DNA of 64,000 nt from Collybiopsis luxurians FD-317 M1 (Eukaryota; Basidiomycota; Agaricomycetes; Agaricales; Omphalotaceae), in NCBI GenBank assembly GCA_000827265.1, contig KN834799.1, positions 184,475 to 248,474 on the forward strand, given 5' to 3'. Positions 1 to 13,342 of the stretch are shown in pieces. The notes below the pieces were generated by a model, which ran no database searches, was not told the origin of the DNA, and was given only the letters and a program-made list of their open reading frames with translations. The position numbers and the translations under genes were made by a program. Position 1 is the stretch's first letter. Every line of letters begins with the position of its first letter.

Positions 1-1463
1 GCGGTAGCTTGTCTGTGGGTCAACCCCGCGTCGACCATGTCGATGGAACGTAAGACGGGGAGGGGGAGGGTGCAGATGACGTCGGGGAATATTTGATCGT
101 CTTCGCCGTCGATGGATATAGTGACTCCGGAGTTGGTTTGGGAGATCCTTTTGACTCGGACGTTGAACTTGATGGGATCGGATCCGTGGTATTTGCGGAT
201 ATCGGCGTACATGGTTTCGGCAATGCGGGATGAGCCGCCGCTGTATGTTGTAGGCTTGATTTAGGAAACTAGCAAAAAATGACTGAAGAGGAGGAGAGAC
301 ACGCACTCGATGCGAAACCAGTCCGTAGGTGGAGCACTTTTGTTCCATTTATCCCAGTTAAAGGCGAGCTGATCCAGTACAGTCTCCGCGAAAGAGCTAT
401 CAAACCATCCAGTGGAAGTGTCAAAGGTTTCACACCAATTGATGACATCCGCAGAAAGCGGTTTATCTGGCAAGTTTAACTTTGGACTGGGACGATAACG
501 GGTAGCCATATAAGCCCTAACGGAAAGAGCATCGACTTCCATCAGCTTCTGCCATCCAAGGCCTGTCTCGTCCCCACTCTCCACGTCCTGCACGAGTGCC
601 TCGGCGTATGGCCTGATAACATCATCCATAATAGCCGTCACACCCACCTGCACATACTGAGCATACGGCTGAGGATTTCTAGACACAATTTGCCCCGCAG
701 ACATATGCGGGTTTTGAGACGGGTCCGGGAAATCACTCTGCTTGACGGAGAGACCGTTGTAAAAATACCTCGCATCTGGGGAGCTGAATAGATAAGGTCT
801 GAGAGAATCGTTCATTCTGTCATGGAGGTACTTGAACACCCGGGACATGACGGGGGTTTCTGGAAAGCGCATGGCGCCGACATCAAAGTAGTTGAGTGGA
901 GCGCTGGTTGGGTTTTGGAATCGGTGAGTGTAGAGACGTCCACCGACGCGACTACCGGCTTCGATTATGGTGTAGGGGATGCCGAGGTTTTCAAGTATCA
1001 AGGCTGTATATAGGCCTGCAACTCCTGGAGTGTCTTTGAGTGTCCAAATAGCTTGTGGAACAAGGTGAGAATGCGTACCTGCTCCCAAGATGCCGACTTT
1101 GGGTTGAAGTTGAGGAGTTTGTCGAACAGCAGCGCTCAGAGTTTGGCTGGACCCAGACTGTGCTTGAGTACCGCTTTGAGTCTGAGGAATCTGAGATCCA
1201 AGAAGGCTGCCGAGTCCTTCGGCGAATCCTCCAACAAGACCTATGAAATATGATTTTAATTATCAATCTATGATGTACTCTGGGCGCCTGCCTTTTCCTG
1301 CTTCAAGACCTGCTTCAAGAATTTGAAATATCGGAAGTGGAAATATAACCTTTTCGGTATCATCATCGGTAACCCACTTCCGGATGATGCGTTGACCTAT
1401 ATATGCACAAGGATCATTCTCTTTAAGCGAGAGAAATTGACTAAGAGGGAAAGTCGATTCCAT
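1..1463 (-). CDS. FAD-dependent amine oxidase (L-amino-acid oxidase-like), 3' end cut by window edge
   Basis: This is a flavoenzyme that would oxidatively deaminate an amine or L-amino acid, giving the oxo product, ammonia and hydrogen peroxide. Exon 1 starts at ATG 1463 (MESTFPLSQFLSL). The dinucleotide-binding motif VGILGAGVAGLYTAL is rebuilt across a 54-base intron (1025-1078). It is followed by the GG motif RVGGRLYTHRF and by DVGAMRFPET, which is typical of L-amino-acid oxidases. A second intron at 241-306 restores WFRIDGGSSRIAETM. The intron around 1207-1278 is the least certain join: other acceptors there break the frame or give an intron below 40 bases. The C-terminal substrate and FAD-binding part lies beyond base 1. 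No signal peptide is seen, so it is probably intracellular. Family call is firm; substrate is unknown. Confidence 0.85.
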
Positions 1464-3391
1464 GTTAAGGGAGGTTTGAAGGTCACTGTCAGTGCTGCGT
1501 AGGTATTTAAGTACTTTTGGCCAGATTCGACGGGATCTAGATACATGACCGGACAGACTTCGTTGACAATGACTACAACCTGTCGAATTGCATTTCTATC
1601 AAATGGACACCATTCTCTCTATCTTCCTTCAGCAGCTTCGATTTCCTCTCTGGTGGGATTCCTTTATCCATTTTTAAGGAGCGAGTTGGTTTAAAGTTAT
1701 GTCTACTAGTACTAGGCGGTTTAGCCATGATCCAACTTCATTCTGAGCATCGATATCGATATCGATGTCTTTTTTTAACTCGCTTCCTTTCCCGTTTAAA
1801 AAAAAATAGCAAGACAAGGAACATGACAATGTACAGATCATGATACGGACTGTACATCAAGCACCTCTTTGAACGATTTAATTAAAACTCGAACCGCCGG
1901 GTTTCTGCATAGGTAAATATGGCGTTGCCGCTGCGCCGCGGCAGTTTGGGTACTGTGGCCGAAAGGACGGCCTCCTACGGCTGCAACTTCCGGAGGCGGC
2001 TCGGAGTCGGTTTGTAAAAGATAGTGGAATACTTAGACGCATCCCAAAGATGAGTTAGGGTGGAAGAAAAACAGAATTAGGGCTCTGAAATTGCCTGCCG
2101 CAGGAGGGCTTTGACGATGGCATCACAACTATAGCTGTTACGGTCTCGGTTCCTCGGACTGTACAAAACCAGTGCAACTTGACCTGGCCGGCCTCTGATG
2201 CCAGAGTCTCCGTAGCCCGTAAATCATGGTGCAACCAATGAATAGACATTATAAATCGAGACAATAGGAAGCTGGAATTCTTGTACATTACTTGAGACTG
2301 CCTGGGAGTGGAGAATTTTCGAGGTGAGATCGATCTTACGACATGGCGTCGCATCACGGCCGGGCTGCCAGTAGTGCTCGGTCCTTCGGACTTCATCTTA
2401 AGAAGCGACTACTTACTAGCTATTGACTAGTTCCATGACAGTGATTAATGCAATCTGGCTAACAAACTCATTGCCGTTACTTAAAGCTGCTAGTCGTATT
2501 TTGAATGCTTTATTAGGGAAACTTTATTCGAAACTCAGAAAGTTGTACAATGAAATAGATGAAAATTTATTATACTATGTAAGGCCCGATTACCAAAAGA
2601 CAAATGCCCTTGTTACTGACAGCATAATTCAAGTATAGAAGGCTGACTTTTATTGCCTTCTATTTTTGTTAGCCTGAGTAAGATGATACTGTTGGGAAAT
2701 CCAGAATTGACTGTTTGACCTTCCCTGTGCCACACGGTCGGAAGGAACAATGATAACATGACTGCCACGTTGGACCACCTTTCCCCTCAGAGAGCATCCC
2801 AGTTGACAGTTAGCAATCTTATCAAAGGTGAGTTAGTGTCCATCCAGGTTGTGGAACAAGCGAGGCCGGATCTATGTGGATTTCAAACACCACCCTCGTA
2901 CCAAAAAGCTGTATGCCTGTAGCGTATCTTTGCCATGTACTCCTACTATCTATCTTCGGCAATCCACCATTAACATGAACGTCTCTACTAATAAACTTGT
3001 GTCATTCTCTTGTTCGATTGGATTTCGAGTTGGATATCTTATAATTTATTCAATGATTCTTCTATTGCTTGTGATGAAGTATTGGAAGAATTCAAAGAAG
3101 CTTTGGCCTGGAAAGATATATAGAAAAGGTAAGAAAAGTTAAATTGACGGAGAACAAGATGACAACGAAGAAACGAAGAAGCATTAGACGACCAGCATGA
3201 GCCTCTTGGCGGTTTATCAGCTTCTCTCGGACGGGCTCAAGAATCTGACTGGTACAACTCACTTCAAGAAATTTTGGTGCCCCCTTAGCATTGTGAGATA
3301 AATACTTTTTCCGGATTTTAGGGACCGGTCTGATAATCTTAGTATTGTTTATTAGCTTATATGTCTGATGCATTAGTATATTCATGTAACA
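1464..3391. other. Gene-poor stretch between the amine oxidase and the DUF6533 gene
   Basis: I see no convincing gene here. It holds the amine-oxidase upstream region, a perfect three-unit ATCGAT repeat at 1749-1766 and several short open frames without family signal. One of these is a 53-codon frame from ATG 2758 that looks mildly coding (SQLTVSNLIKGELVSIQVVE) but has no recognisable partner. Confidence 0.5.
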
Positions 3392-4989
3392 TTATCTATA
3401 CATTTCCGATGTCATTCCATCTCCACTCGGAGAAGCAAAAAGAAGCCCTGATAAGTCTGTTGGAGTCAAATATTCCCTAGTATAATTATCTTCTCGTAGA
3501 TTGAGCATTAAATGTGACATCAATATACTGGACACACTGTGAAGTTCAAAGAGAGCTGTTCAAAATCTGATCCTTGCATGTATACAGCAGTTGGACTTAC
3601 ATGGTAATAAAAAGGGCCAACATCTTCTTTAGTAGCTCCTGATTTTAATCAATGAGTGCCACTTCACAATCAAACTTGATTATTCTAAAATTCTTACTAC
3701 TGGACTGAACTAGGAAAAGCAAGATTTTATCATTGGATCTTGACAACAAAAAGAGAAATGGGGCTTACAACAAGAATAAACACATTTGCCAATGTGATGA
3801 TTGCAATAATTCCAAAGTACATGAGACCTTAAATTCAGCACGATGTCACTACTAGTACAGTCATGCACCTTTGTTGCTCACTCACCATCCTTCATGATAA
3901 CATACCCTATCCCTTTTTGGATATATTTACTTCTAAACATATCCCTTGTCTTCCAAACCGTTAGAACAAAGATAGTTAGGTCAAAAATAACTATCCCAAT
4001 GCCAATGTAGACAAAATCTGTAAGGAGTAAGAGGTGCTTTTACAAAAATCTAAGGAACAGTCAAACGCACGAAATCCTCTAAGAAAACTCATGCTGAGTA
4101 AACTTTCAGAGACTTGGGGAGTGCAGGAAACCCACTGAGAACTTGAATAGACTGGTATATTGCCTATCTCGTCTGCATCTGACAGAGACCCAATGTCAAG
4201 CAGGGGCTCTTGATGCACCAAAATAATTTGTAACTGCAGAGAGCTCCGCTGGTATATTTGAACTCGAAGATGTAGAATACTGACCACAACATTACAAATC
4301 TTACCCACTGCTAAACTACTGAGGAACACCTTGATCTTTCTGCTTCCTCCATATATAGCTGTAACTCGGAGTATCAAGAGTGCTGAGAGAAAGATATGTA
4401 AATAGAATAACAGCGTGAAAGGCCCCCATCTTACTGGTGACAATGACTTCTGATACGACCATATATGCCCCGGTGTAGAGATCTAGATATTGACCTCTTA
4501 CAAAGTACACAACAACTGAATGGGCACTTGATCACAGCGAGCTAATTACAACCGCCACTCACCCTAATAGTGGCTGCACAATTCAATATAGAGCCTCAAA
4601 GCAACTTTTGATTGACTCACATTATACGGAACAACTGGTTTGGGCCAGAAGTAAAGGATTAAAATAGGGATATTTCCAAGAAGAGTCCAATATCGGTTGG
4701 AAAAGAAGAGGATTGCTGGAAGCGTTTTGCAGTCATGTCTCCAGAAGAGTTCAACTTCCTTATCAAATGTGAGAATCCAATCGTAGATTGGAATCACTAA
4801 AATGAGAGGCGTCTCAGATGTCTGTGATACAATAGAGTCAACTGGCCTCAGCCTGAGTTCCAGACGTACCAAATTGGACAAGTTCAATAGAATGTTGCCA
4901 GTTCCTATGAACAGAAGTTCAACCCAAGTCTTCAAGTGATATGCATAATTAAACCATGCATTTGACTTTGAATCTGTTGCAGATTCCAC
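3392..4989 (-). CDS. DUF6533 integral membrane protein
   Basis: A multi-exon gene of the fungal DUF6533 family, which are multi-helix membrane proteins of unknown function expanded in Agaricomycetes. The diagnostic block IYDWILTFDKEVELFW, followed by FFSNRYWTLLGNI, lies in the exon at about 4670-4830. Later exons give the helix SALLILRVTAIYGGSRKI (about 4330-4390), the helix with VIFDLTIFVLTVWKTRDM near 3950-4010, and LMYFGIIAIITLANVFILVV near 3770-3830. The last exon has LMSHLMLNLRE, then a polar tail ending at a TAA at 3392-3394. The order and the SRLMLNLRE-like end match the family. The start codon could not be fixed: the first exon is open to about 4989 but has no in-frame ATG there, so a short upstream exon is possible. 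Confidence 0.75.
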
Positions 4990-6209
4990 TGCGACATTAT
5001 GGGGGGTAAACGCTTGGGCAGAGGTAGATTTAGGTTTTTGGAGCAGCTGGTGTTGGGTTAAATAGTTATCTCACCCATGCATATCGACTTGTCCCGCATA
5101 ATACAGTAATCTGTGCAGTTTCTATGCCCGATCATTAGCAAATCCGGAGTCTGAATGACGTCATTTTATCTTGCCGAGATGCTAGACCCTGGTGACCATG
5201 CTTAAGAGAAACTCGCGTATGTATTCGTAGAAGGGGTACGTTAGTACAAAACATTCTTTGAACAAAAGTTAGATGCTTATAGAGGCCCTTGAAAAGCCAG
5301 ACAAAACATATATACGGCGGCCTTGAGTTCATGTCGAATGTTGTGGAGCATTGCAATATAGAATATTATAGATCAGAATGTGCCAATGTGATGTTCCGAT
5401 GAAGAATGAGGCCCTGAGCGGTAAGATGATGAGGGCGGGAAGAATTTTCTGTGTATCCGGGCACAGACTCGAGGCGGTAAGGCCGAACCAGAGTTCTACT
5501 CGCTGTTAAAATAACAACTTGAGTACAATTTTCATACTTCTGTTATCTAGATTCTACATGCCACTTGAGCCAGTATTTATGACTGTGAAAATTGTTAAAA
5601 CTCCGTTATTATAGGGATCTGCGGACCGCTTAAGATTACCGCTTTATGGGTACTACCCGTGGGGCCGTACCTGTACTGTAGTACTCTTATTGGTAATTCA
5701 AATATACGCCGGTACGGACATAACAGCATGCGGTTGAATCTATATGGTATATAAAAAAACAGTCATATGCAGCTTCCTTATGGCCCCTCATTAGTACCAG
5801 TGAAATTACGAGTTAGCTCCTCAAGCTCCATTTGATGCTTCTCCATCGATTTTGTGCAAGAAAATACCAGTTTACTAACTGGATAGGCATGAGAAATACA
5901 ACCCAAGCTCTTTAGAGTCTTCAAATGAAGATTAATGGTCGATAACTTAATCCACAATGCAACCAGGAATGACCGAGAAAGCATCCAGCCATGGCATTGG
6001 CCCATGGTGTGCTCATGCTCGCACAGTAAGAATTTGAAAGCTTTGAGGCTTTAGTTGAGTACATGCGGCCGTTCCTAGGGATCCGTATCATAACCGTACG
6101 TACGGCTTAGGGTACCGGTACCCGTACCGCACTCTCATCGGCCATCCTAAATACAGTACAGCTCGCGATTAAATTTTTACGGTGTAGGCCATACAAATAC
6201 GGGCCTGAT
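4990..6209. other. Gene-poor stretch; possible faint DUF6533 remnant
   Basis: No intact gene is visible. On the minus strand around 5385-5510 a frame reads RVELWFGLTASS and then KILPALIIL, which faintly resembles the EVELFW block of the neighbouring DUF6533 gene. It could be a decayed duplicate, but the match is too short to be sure. Minus-strand frames at 5135-5356 and 5778-6005 have no family signal. The 5600-5760 and 6060-6190 parts are rich in GTACC/GGTAC words. Confidence 0.3.
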
Positions 6210-6536
6210 TCAAGTCCCTGAATGGACCTGTGTACGCAGGGCAACAATTAACACACATATTGTGAACAATACAATGAACTCCCGTAAGTTCTTTGGTCTG
6301 GTGTAGGATTCATCAGATAAGTATGTGTTCTGTTGTTCTATGAACATCCTCAAGCACATGATGAACTCACAGTCTTGTTCAGGATCAAGGTCGATAGATG
6401 TCTGATCTGGATTCAAGAGATTTTCAAGTAAAACGGAATCGAGGTCTGCATTATGGAGCGATGCATTGCAGAGGTAATGAACAAATTCTTGTGCCCTACA
6501 AACTACTTTTGATAAACGAGGTCTCTCATTGTCCAT
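6210..6536 (-). pseudogene. Likely remnant of a CACTA/Plavaka-type transposase N-terminal region
   Basis: A 108-codon frame beginning MDNERPRLSKVVCRAQEF. The run AQEFVHYLCNASLHNADLD, then LENLLNPDQ, an acidic DLDPEQD and CLRMFIEQQN resembles, from memory, the region before the catalytic part of tnp2-like transposases common in Agaricomycetes. Those proteins are about a thousand residues long; here the rest of the transposase is absent, so this would be a fragment. No flanking terminal repeats were identified. It may instead be a small hypothetical protein; a profile search would decide. Confidence 0.4.
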
Positions 6537-7038
6537 AGCTCTAGGCCATCATTTGGAGGAGTCATATACTGTGAAGCAAGCGGTCGACCATGGGGGTGAA
6601 GGAGGCCTTGGAAAAAGTGGAGATTACCCATGAGAAGAGCCCCCGGATTGGTCTAGTTGCTGTCGTAGCTGCAGCGAATATAAATCATTTCCTTCGCTTC
6701 ATCTACACAAGCTCTTCTGGATGGACCCTGGTTTTCATCCTCTTCTCTGCCTTCACATCCAATTTGCATCCGTCGACGTCCTGCATTGGGACGTGATAAT
6801 TTCTGGAGATGTTTGTGATTAAATCAGGCGGTGCTGGACACCGGCTTGAGGGTTTTACAATATCGGTCGCAGTCACAAAATTAATCCGCCATGAGGGAAC
6901 GGTGGCAGATAGTATAGATACTGGAAATATGTAGACAAAGGAAGACAGCGAAAAGTTACTATACTAAATACAGCTGCCGGGGTGTCGATCAATGGGTTGA
7001 ACCAGTTGTTCAAGTTGGTTGAATTACAAAATTACTTA
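6537..7038. other. Short gene-free stretch
   Basis: I see no gene in this interval. A 68-codon frame from 6590 has no family signal. The stretch ends at the TA target site of the MITE. Confidence 0.4.
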
Positions 7039-7245
7039 CAGCTCGTCAAGAAAACCTAGGCCAATTTTTAAAAAATGACATATATCGGCCGATTCTGCGG
7101 CTGACGGTAGCCGCCAACCGAATCCATTCAATGCTTGAGCCGGTTGTCAGCCGGGCCCCCGAGAAGCCCCAACCTTTGTGAGCCGTGCGACCGGCAATCA
7201 TATAATATTTTTTTAAAGTTTGGCCTAGGTTTTCTTGACGAGCTG
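7039..7245. mobile_element. MITE with 26-bp perfect terminal inverted repeats and TA target duplication
   Basis: The element starts CAGCTCGTCAAGAAAACC at 7039, and the same 26 bases occur in inverted form ending at 7245. The repeats continue imperfectly for about 20 further bases through A/T-rich sequence. It is flanked by TA at 7037-7038 and 7246-7247, the duplication made by Tc1/mariner-type transposases. At 207 bp it cannot encode a transposase, so it is a non-autonomous element moved in trans. It lies about 610 bp upstream of the glucanase start. Confidence 0.85.
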
Positions 7246-7763
7246 TAAATGAGTCGTCTCTGATCTGACCAGTGACCTGTTCTCGCCTGAAAATCTGAAC
7301 TCTCGATCTGACGTGACCTGCTCTCCGTTACTCTGGGAATGAGCCGCGGCAATATAAACTAATCAGAATGCGGAGCAGTTCCGGACCGAATAAGCTTGTA
7401 CTCGCGCGTAACGCGTACTTTCTTCGCTTCGCTCCACAATAATCCCGTAAATTTTTTTTTTTCTTCCTATTTCTATGACAAAGATCGCCAAGTCCAGGGT
7501 AACAGAAGGTAACCAGCCGCGAATTTCGAATTATGCAGGTCTAAATGGTTGTGCACTGAACTCGTCTGTCCTGAGTACAACCTAGCAAGTACTTAGTACA
7601 ACCACCCAAGTGTCGGCTAACACTACTAGTGCAACATACTTACATCCATCATCGCCACTGTCTGGGGATCCTAAATCGGAATCGTAAACGTCAATCACCG
7701 ACTCCACAACATGTGTGGAATACGAAATGCGGAGTTAAATTTGCGATCGCGTTCGCTAGGGAG

Positions 7764-7770
7764 TATAAAT
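7764..7770 (+). promoter_or_regulatory. Candidate TATA box of the glucanase gene
   Basis: The sequence TATAAAT lies 88-94 bases before the ATG at 7858, a plausible spacing for a fungal TATA box with a short leader. No transcript data support it. Confidence 0.45.
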
Positions 7771-7857
7771 TATTAGATAAAGTAGAACCCTCTTTCCTCT
7801 CTTCTTTACCTGAACGTTGAACGAGCTCCAGCCCGGTTCAGAAGTTCACTATATACC

Positions 7858-9896
<2,039 letters not shown>

Positions 9897-10936
9897 GCGG
9901 AGGAGGGAGGAGTTCCAGGAGAAGGAGAGGGAGGAAAAAGTATACCTTTTTGCGAGATGGATGAAAGCTACGAAGTTTCTTTGAACCTTTTTGTATTCTC
10001 ATTCGATGCGTCTTTTTTTTTAGCCACGTACTTGCATACTTACATACATACTACTTACGCACATTTACCCCCACTACTAGTCTTCGTTCAGCAAACACAT
10101 ACGCATGCACATTAATGATACTTTCGTTTGTTTATATATATCGACGTATAATAGTCCCCTTTCTTACCTCTCCGGCAACGCATGTACCACATACAGAAAT
10201 CATCCCATTGACTGATAATCGTAATCGTAGTGCACTAACAGCAGTCCTAAGTTCGTCCCCACTTTATCACTTATTTTTTCTCAATCTGATCAGCTCGCAT
10301 TGCGATTCGGGCCAGGAGTTCAAACGTTCAAAAGGTGATGAGATAAAATATCAGGTGACAGAAGAGGGAAGTCGAAAGTCGAAGACTCGGAACTAGTGAA
10401 AAATAAAAGAATCCGCGGATTAACTAAATTTGCAACGGGGCCACTGGAGTCCAGTGAATCGTAGACTCGGAGCAATGAATGAAGCGGTACGGTATGAAAT
10501 CGAAAAGTGTTACCAGCTTCTGTACAGGAAGCCAGACCCAGCTCGATTGCGGCTCGAGGCTAATCAGGATTCGGGGCGCGTCCGGATTGCCGGAAATTTG
10601 AACTCCCTGCGCTGCGAGTTGGCGCCCGCGGCGGGACCCGATCTCCCATCCGTCGGTTTCGGAGAATCCGATAACGAGCACGGGCCAATGGAGAGGAGTA
10701 TTAAAGAGCAGAGTCCGCTTGCTTCCTCTTCTCTTCCTCAATTACGCGCTTTGAGCTCTCTCGATAACGGGAATACGTAGAGCACTTGCTGGTCAGGTTA
10801 CTCGTTACTTCTGTTCCAATTTTTTTGCTGGCCAAAAAGGGGAACCGAAAGGAGCACGGAGTATCGTCTTCAGAAAAGCACAGCTGCGTAGTAAAGAAGG
10901 AGGGAAGAAACACGTTTATTGCGTTATTTCTTGGAA
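9897..10936. other. Gene-free stretch downstream of the glucanase
   Basis: Holds the glucanase 3' region and the upstream region of the small secreted gene. Overlapping open frames on both strands at 10424-10780 lie in a locally GC-richer patch and have no family signal. I do not call them genes. Confidence 0.5.
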
Positions 10937-11548
10937 ATGCTTCTCGACCGTATTGCGCTTGTTACCATCGGGGTTGGACTAGGGTTGCTTCCCGTGTGTT
11001 TGGGAGTGCCTATTCACGTTGACGTGCGTAAGCTCTGCTTGAAAGTGCGACTGTACCATTTCTCATTGCCCTTTGCTTAGGCTTTGGACGGCTCGGACTT
11101 GGCCGTACGACGTGACCTCATACTCGAGAGTCGTGTAGCGCTATTGGAGAATGATGCCAATGCCAAAAACTTGATACGTGCCACCTCAGACAACCTGGCT
11201 CTCGGAAATCGAGGTACAGAGTCTACGGAGACCACAGGGAGCAAAAGCTCGAACCCTGTCGCAAAGATCCGATGGTTTACCCCGAGCTCCTCTTCTACCA
11301 TTCTCAGCGGTCCAGCACGAACATACTACCTGGAAAAATTGCGTTCACTCTTGAATTCGCAGACCTTCAAGGAATTTTTTGGTGCACATAGCATTACTGT
11401 CGAAGACCCCGGAGCGTCCGCGTCGTTGTCTTCCGACTCTGTGTGTTCGGTGACGGTTAATGGAAAGCATCAGACGTTTGCGTTTAATGAGAAAAAGAAT
11501 CAATGGGAGGTTTTCATGAAGGGCGCTCGTCGATCTCCGGCGGAATAA
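10937..11548 (+). CDS. Small secreted protein of unknown function
   Basis: Two exons, 10937-11023 and 11081-11548, joined over a 57-base intron (GTGCGT..TTAG), encode about 184 residues. The first 23 residues (MLLDRIALVTIGVGLGLLPV) form a signal peptide. The mature part is polar: a charged helical stretch (VRRDLILESRVALLENDANAKNL), a Ser/Thr-rich linker, and a C-terminal folded-looking segment (YYLEKLRSLLNSQTFKEFF, then SVCSVTVNGKHQTFAFNEKK). No known domain was recognised. The exact frame fit of the intron and the signal peptide support a real gene. It lies tail-to-tail with the hydrolase at 11608. Confidence 0.65.
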
Positions 11549-11607
11549 TAGACAAAGCGTACATCGTTGGTAACGCAGCGGTCAATGACACACACCTACG
11601 GTACTCG

Positions 11608-12926
11608 CTACTTTCCTGTTAACCACGAATCAATTTCTGCAAACGTCTGACTTCTCTTTGGCTCCTCCCAGTCGAAGGCACAGTAATCGTGCACACAGTC
11701 CTCTGCCTCGTACATTACAACCTTATCGTCACCCATATCCCTTCGCATTAGTTTTGCTAAATCACGTTGGGAGGATAAAAGACGTTCTCCTGTGCCAACA
11801 GCAATGAATGTGTTAGGAAAGTCACGGAACAAACCAATGTGATCCTCTTCAAAGAATGAAAGGGAAGCAGGAGATATATATGGAGACTCCTCAAGCATTG
11901 AGCGAGGGTGAGGACCAAGAAAGGCGGTAATAGCTGATTGGGGAAAGTCATAATCTCGCAGGTAGTCCGTAATCTTTACTGAATTGTATGATTCTTGGTG
12001 TGAAAAACCAAAATCTGCCCAAGGTGACAGCAGAATTAGCTTTGATGGTAGAGCAGGAGTCGCTAATCCTTTTCTAGTAGCTTGTAGCAGATATCGGCAA
12101 AGAGCCAAGGCGAGGTGTGCTCCCGCTGAATCGCCACTAAGAACAATATCTTGTGGAGAATAACCTTGTTCAATGAGGTGAAGATACCCTGCAAGCGCAT
12201 CTAGAAGCGCGGCGGGGAATGGGTTTTCAAAACATCCTTTGCCATTGATGCTCGATAGACGGTATTCGGGTGCAAACACACTCGATACTGTGTTAGCACA
12301 AGTCAAATAACCTTTTGGGATCCTAGCTGCATCGGTGCAGGCGGGGCTGGCGGACCATGTAACGTAGGCACCGCCATGAAGATGATATACAATCTTCCTG
12401 GCATTAGTATGAGACGGGGCTGAGTGCCGAGTGTAGTAGTAACCAGGAATAATGCAAGGCTTGACTTGTGCGACGGAAAGCCACATACGTAAATCATCAT
12501 CAAAGAGATGTTCGGGAGCGGCATTGATCCAAACCCCATTACTATTGGACTCCACTCTGTGATGATTGGGCATGACCTGTAACTCTCCAGTCCTAAATAA
12601 CAATCATATGGGTGCGCTCCATCCAATTAATCAGGAAAGTGTCACTACCTTAATATTATACCCATCGCCCAATGAAACGCTTTGACAGAAAGGGATTTTC
12701 TGAGACTCCAAGATGGTCGGGGACGATTCGATGGAATCGCATTTATCAATAGCCAGTAAGGGATGTTAAATGCCACGAGTTTGCAAAACGAGTAACAAAG
12801 ATATATGGCTTTGAAAGGCTGAGCATACTGGGCTCGAAGGACCATTGCGGACGAGAGGGGGCTCAATCGGAATCCAGGGTGTGAGAGAGTGAGACCGAAA
12901 ATATATAAGTCGTCAAGTTTAGGCAA
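11608..12926 (-). CDS. Alpha/beta hydrolase, hormone-sensitive-lipase (HSL) type
   Basis: Likely an esterase or lipase acting on short-chain or lipid esters. Two exons (12926-12649 and 12592-11608) flank a 56-base intron and give about 422 residues. The N-terminus carries a hydrophobic segment (YLCYSFCKLVAFNIPYWLL), so the enzyme may be membrane-anchored. HGGAYVTW near residue 165 supplies the oxyanion hole, GDSAGAHLALAL near 248 holds the nucleophile Ser, and CVHDYCAF near 400 the catalytic His. The usual acidic residue should lie around GTGERLLSSQRD, where the family often has LLDD; it is not obvious here, so the third member of the triad is uncertain. An alternative start is the Met at 12845. 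Confidence 0.85.
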
Positions 12927-13342
12927 GCTATTTCCACATCACGTTCCAGGCTGTCTCATGAAATGCCAAACTTGAGTGATGGAGCTTGATATCGAAGAAT
13001 TTGGTCAACGACCATCTCGAACAATCAACAATCATCAGAGAAGACGCAAATCACTCCGAAGAGAAGATATCTTTTATCTCAGGCGTTGTCGAGGGATATT
13101 GCTAAGCTTTTCCTGGGTGTGAAGTAGAAGCTGCAACGAAGGGTGACATGTTGACATGACTAGGTCAGGGCTTCATTTCAGATGTAATATCTTATACAGC
13201 TCTGGGAAATCACTCTTCAGTGGCAACAATAAGATGAACGTGGGCAGGCATTTTTAAATCCACCACTAGATGAACGCCCCGCGATTTTCTCTTTAAAGAG
13301 GGTTTGTTCGAAAACCAATCTCACCCATACCAAATTATTCTA
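12927..13342. other. Divergent intergenic region
   Basis: This 416-base region separates the minus-strand hydrolase from the plus-strand DUF6534 gene and should contain both promoters. I see no clear TATA box or repeat in it. Confidence 0.5.

Noticed and set aside
2758..2919. 53-codon plus-strand frame (SQLTVSNLIKGELVSIQVVE)
   Set aside because: Looks mildly coding but has no recognised family and no supported neighbouring exons.
5385..5510. Possible second DUF6533 copy on the minus strand
   Set aside because: Only VELWF and KILPALIIL resemble the family; the NRY motif and all other exons are missing.
10424..10780. Overlapping open frames of over 100 codons on both strands
   Set aside because: They are mirror images in a GC-richer patch, show no domain, and have no supporting splice or start context.
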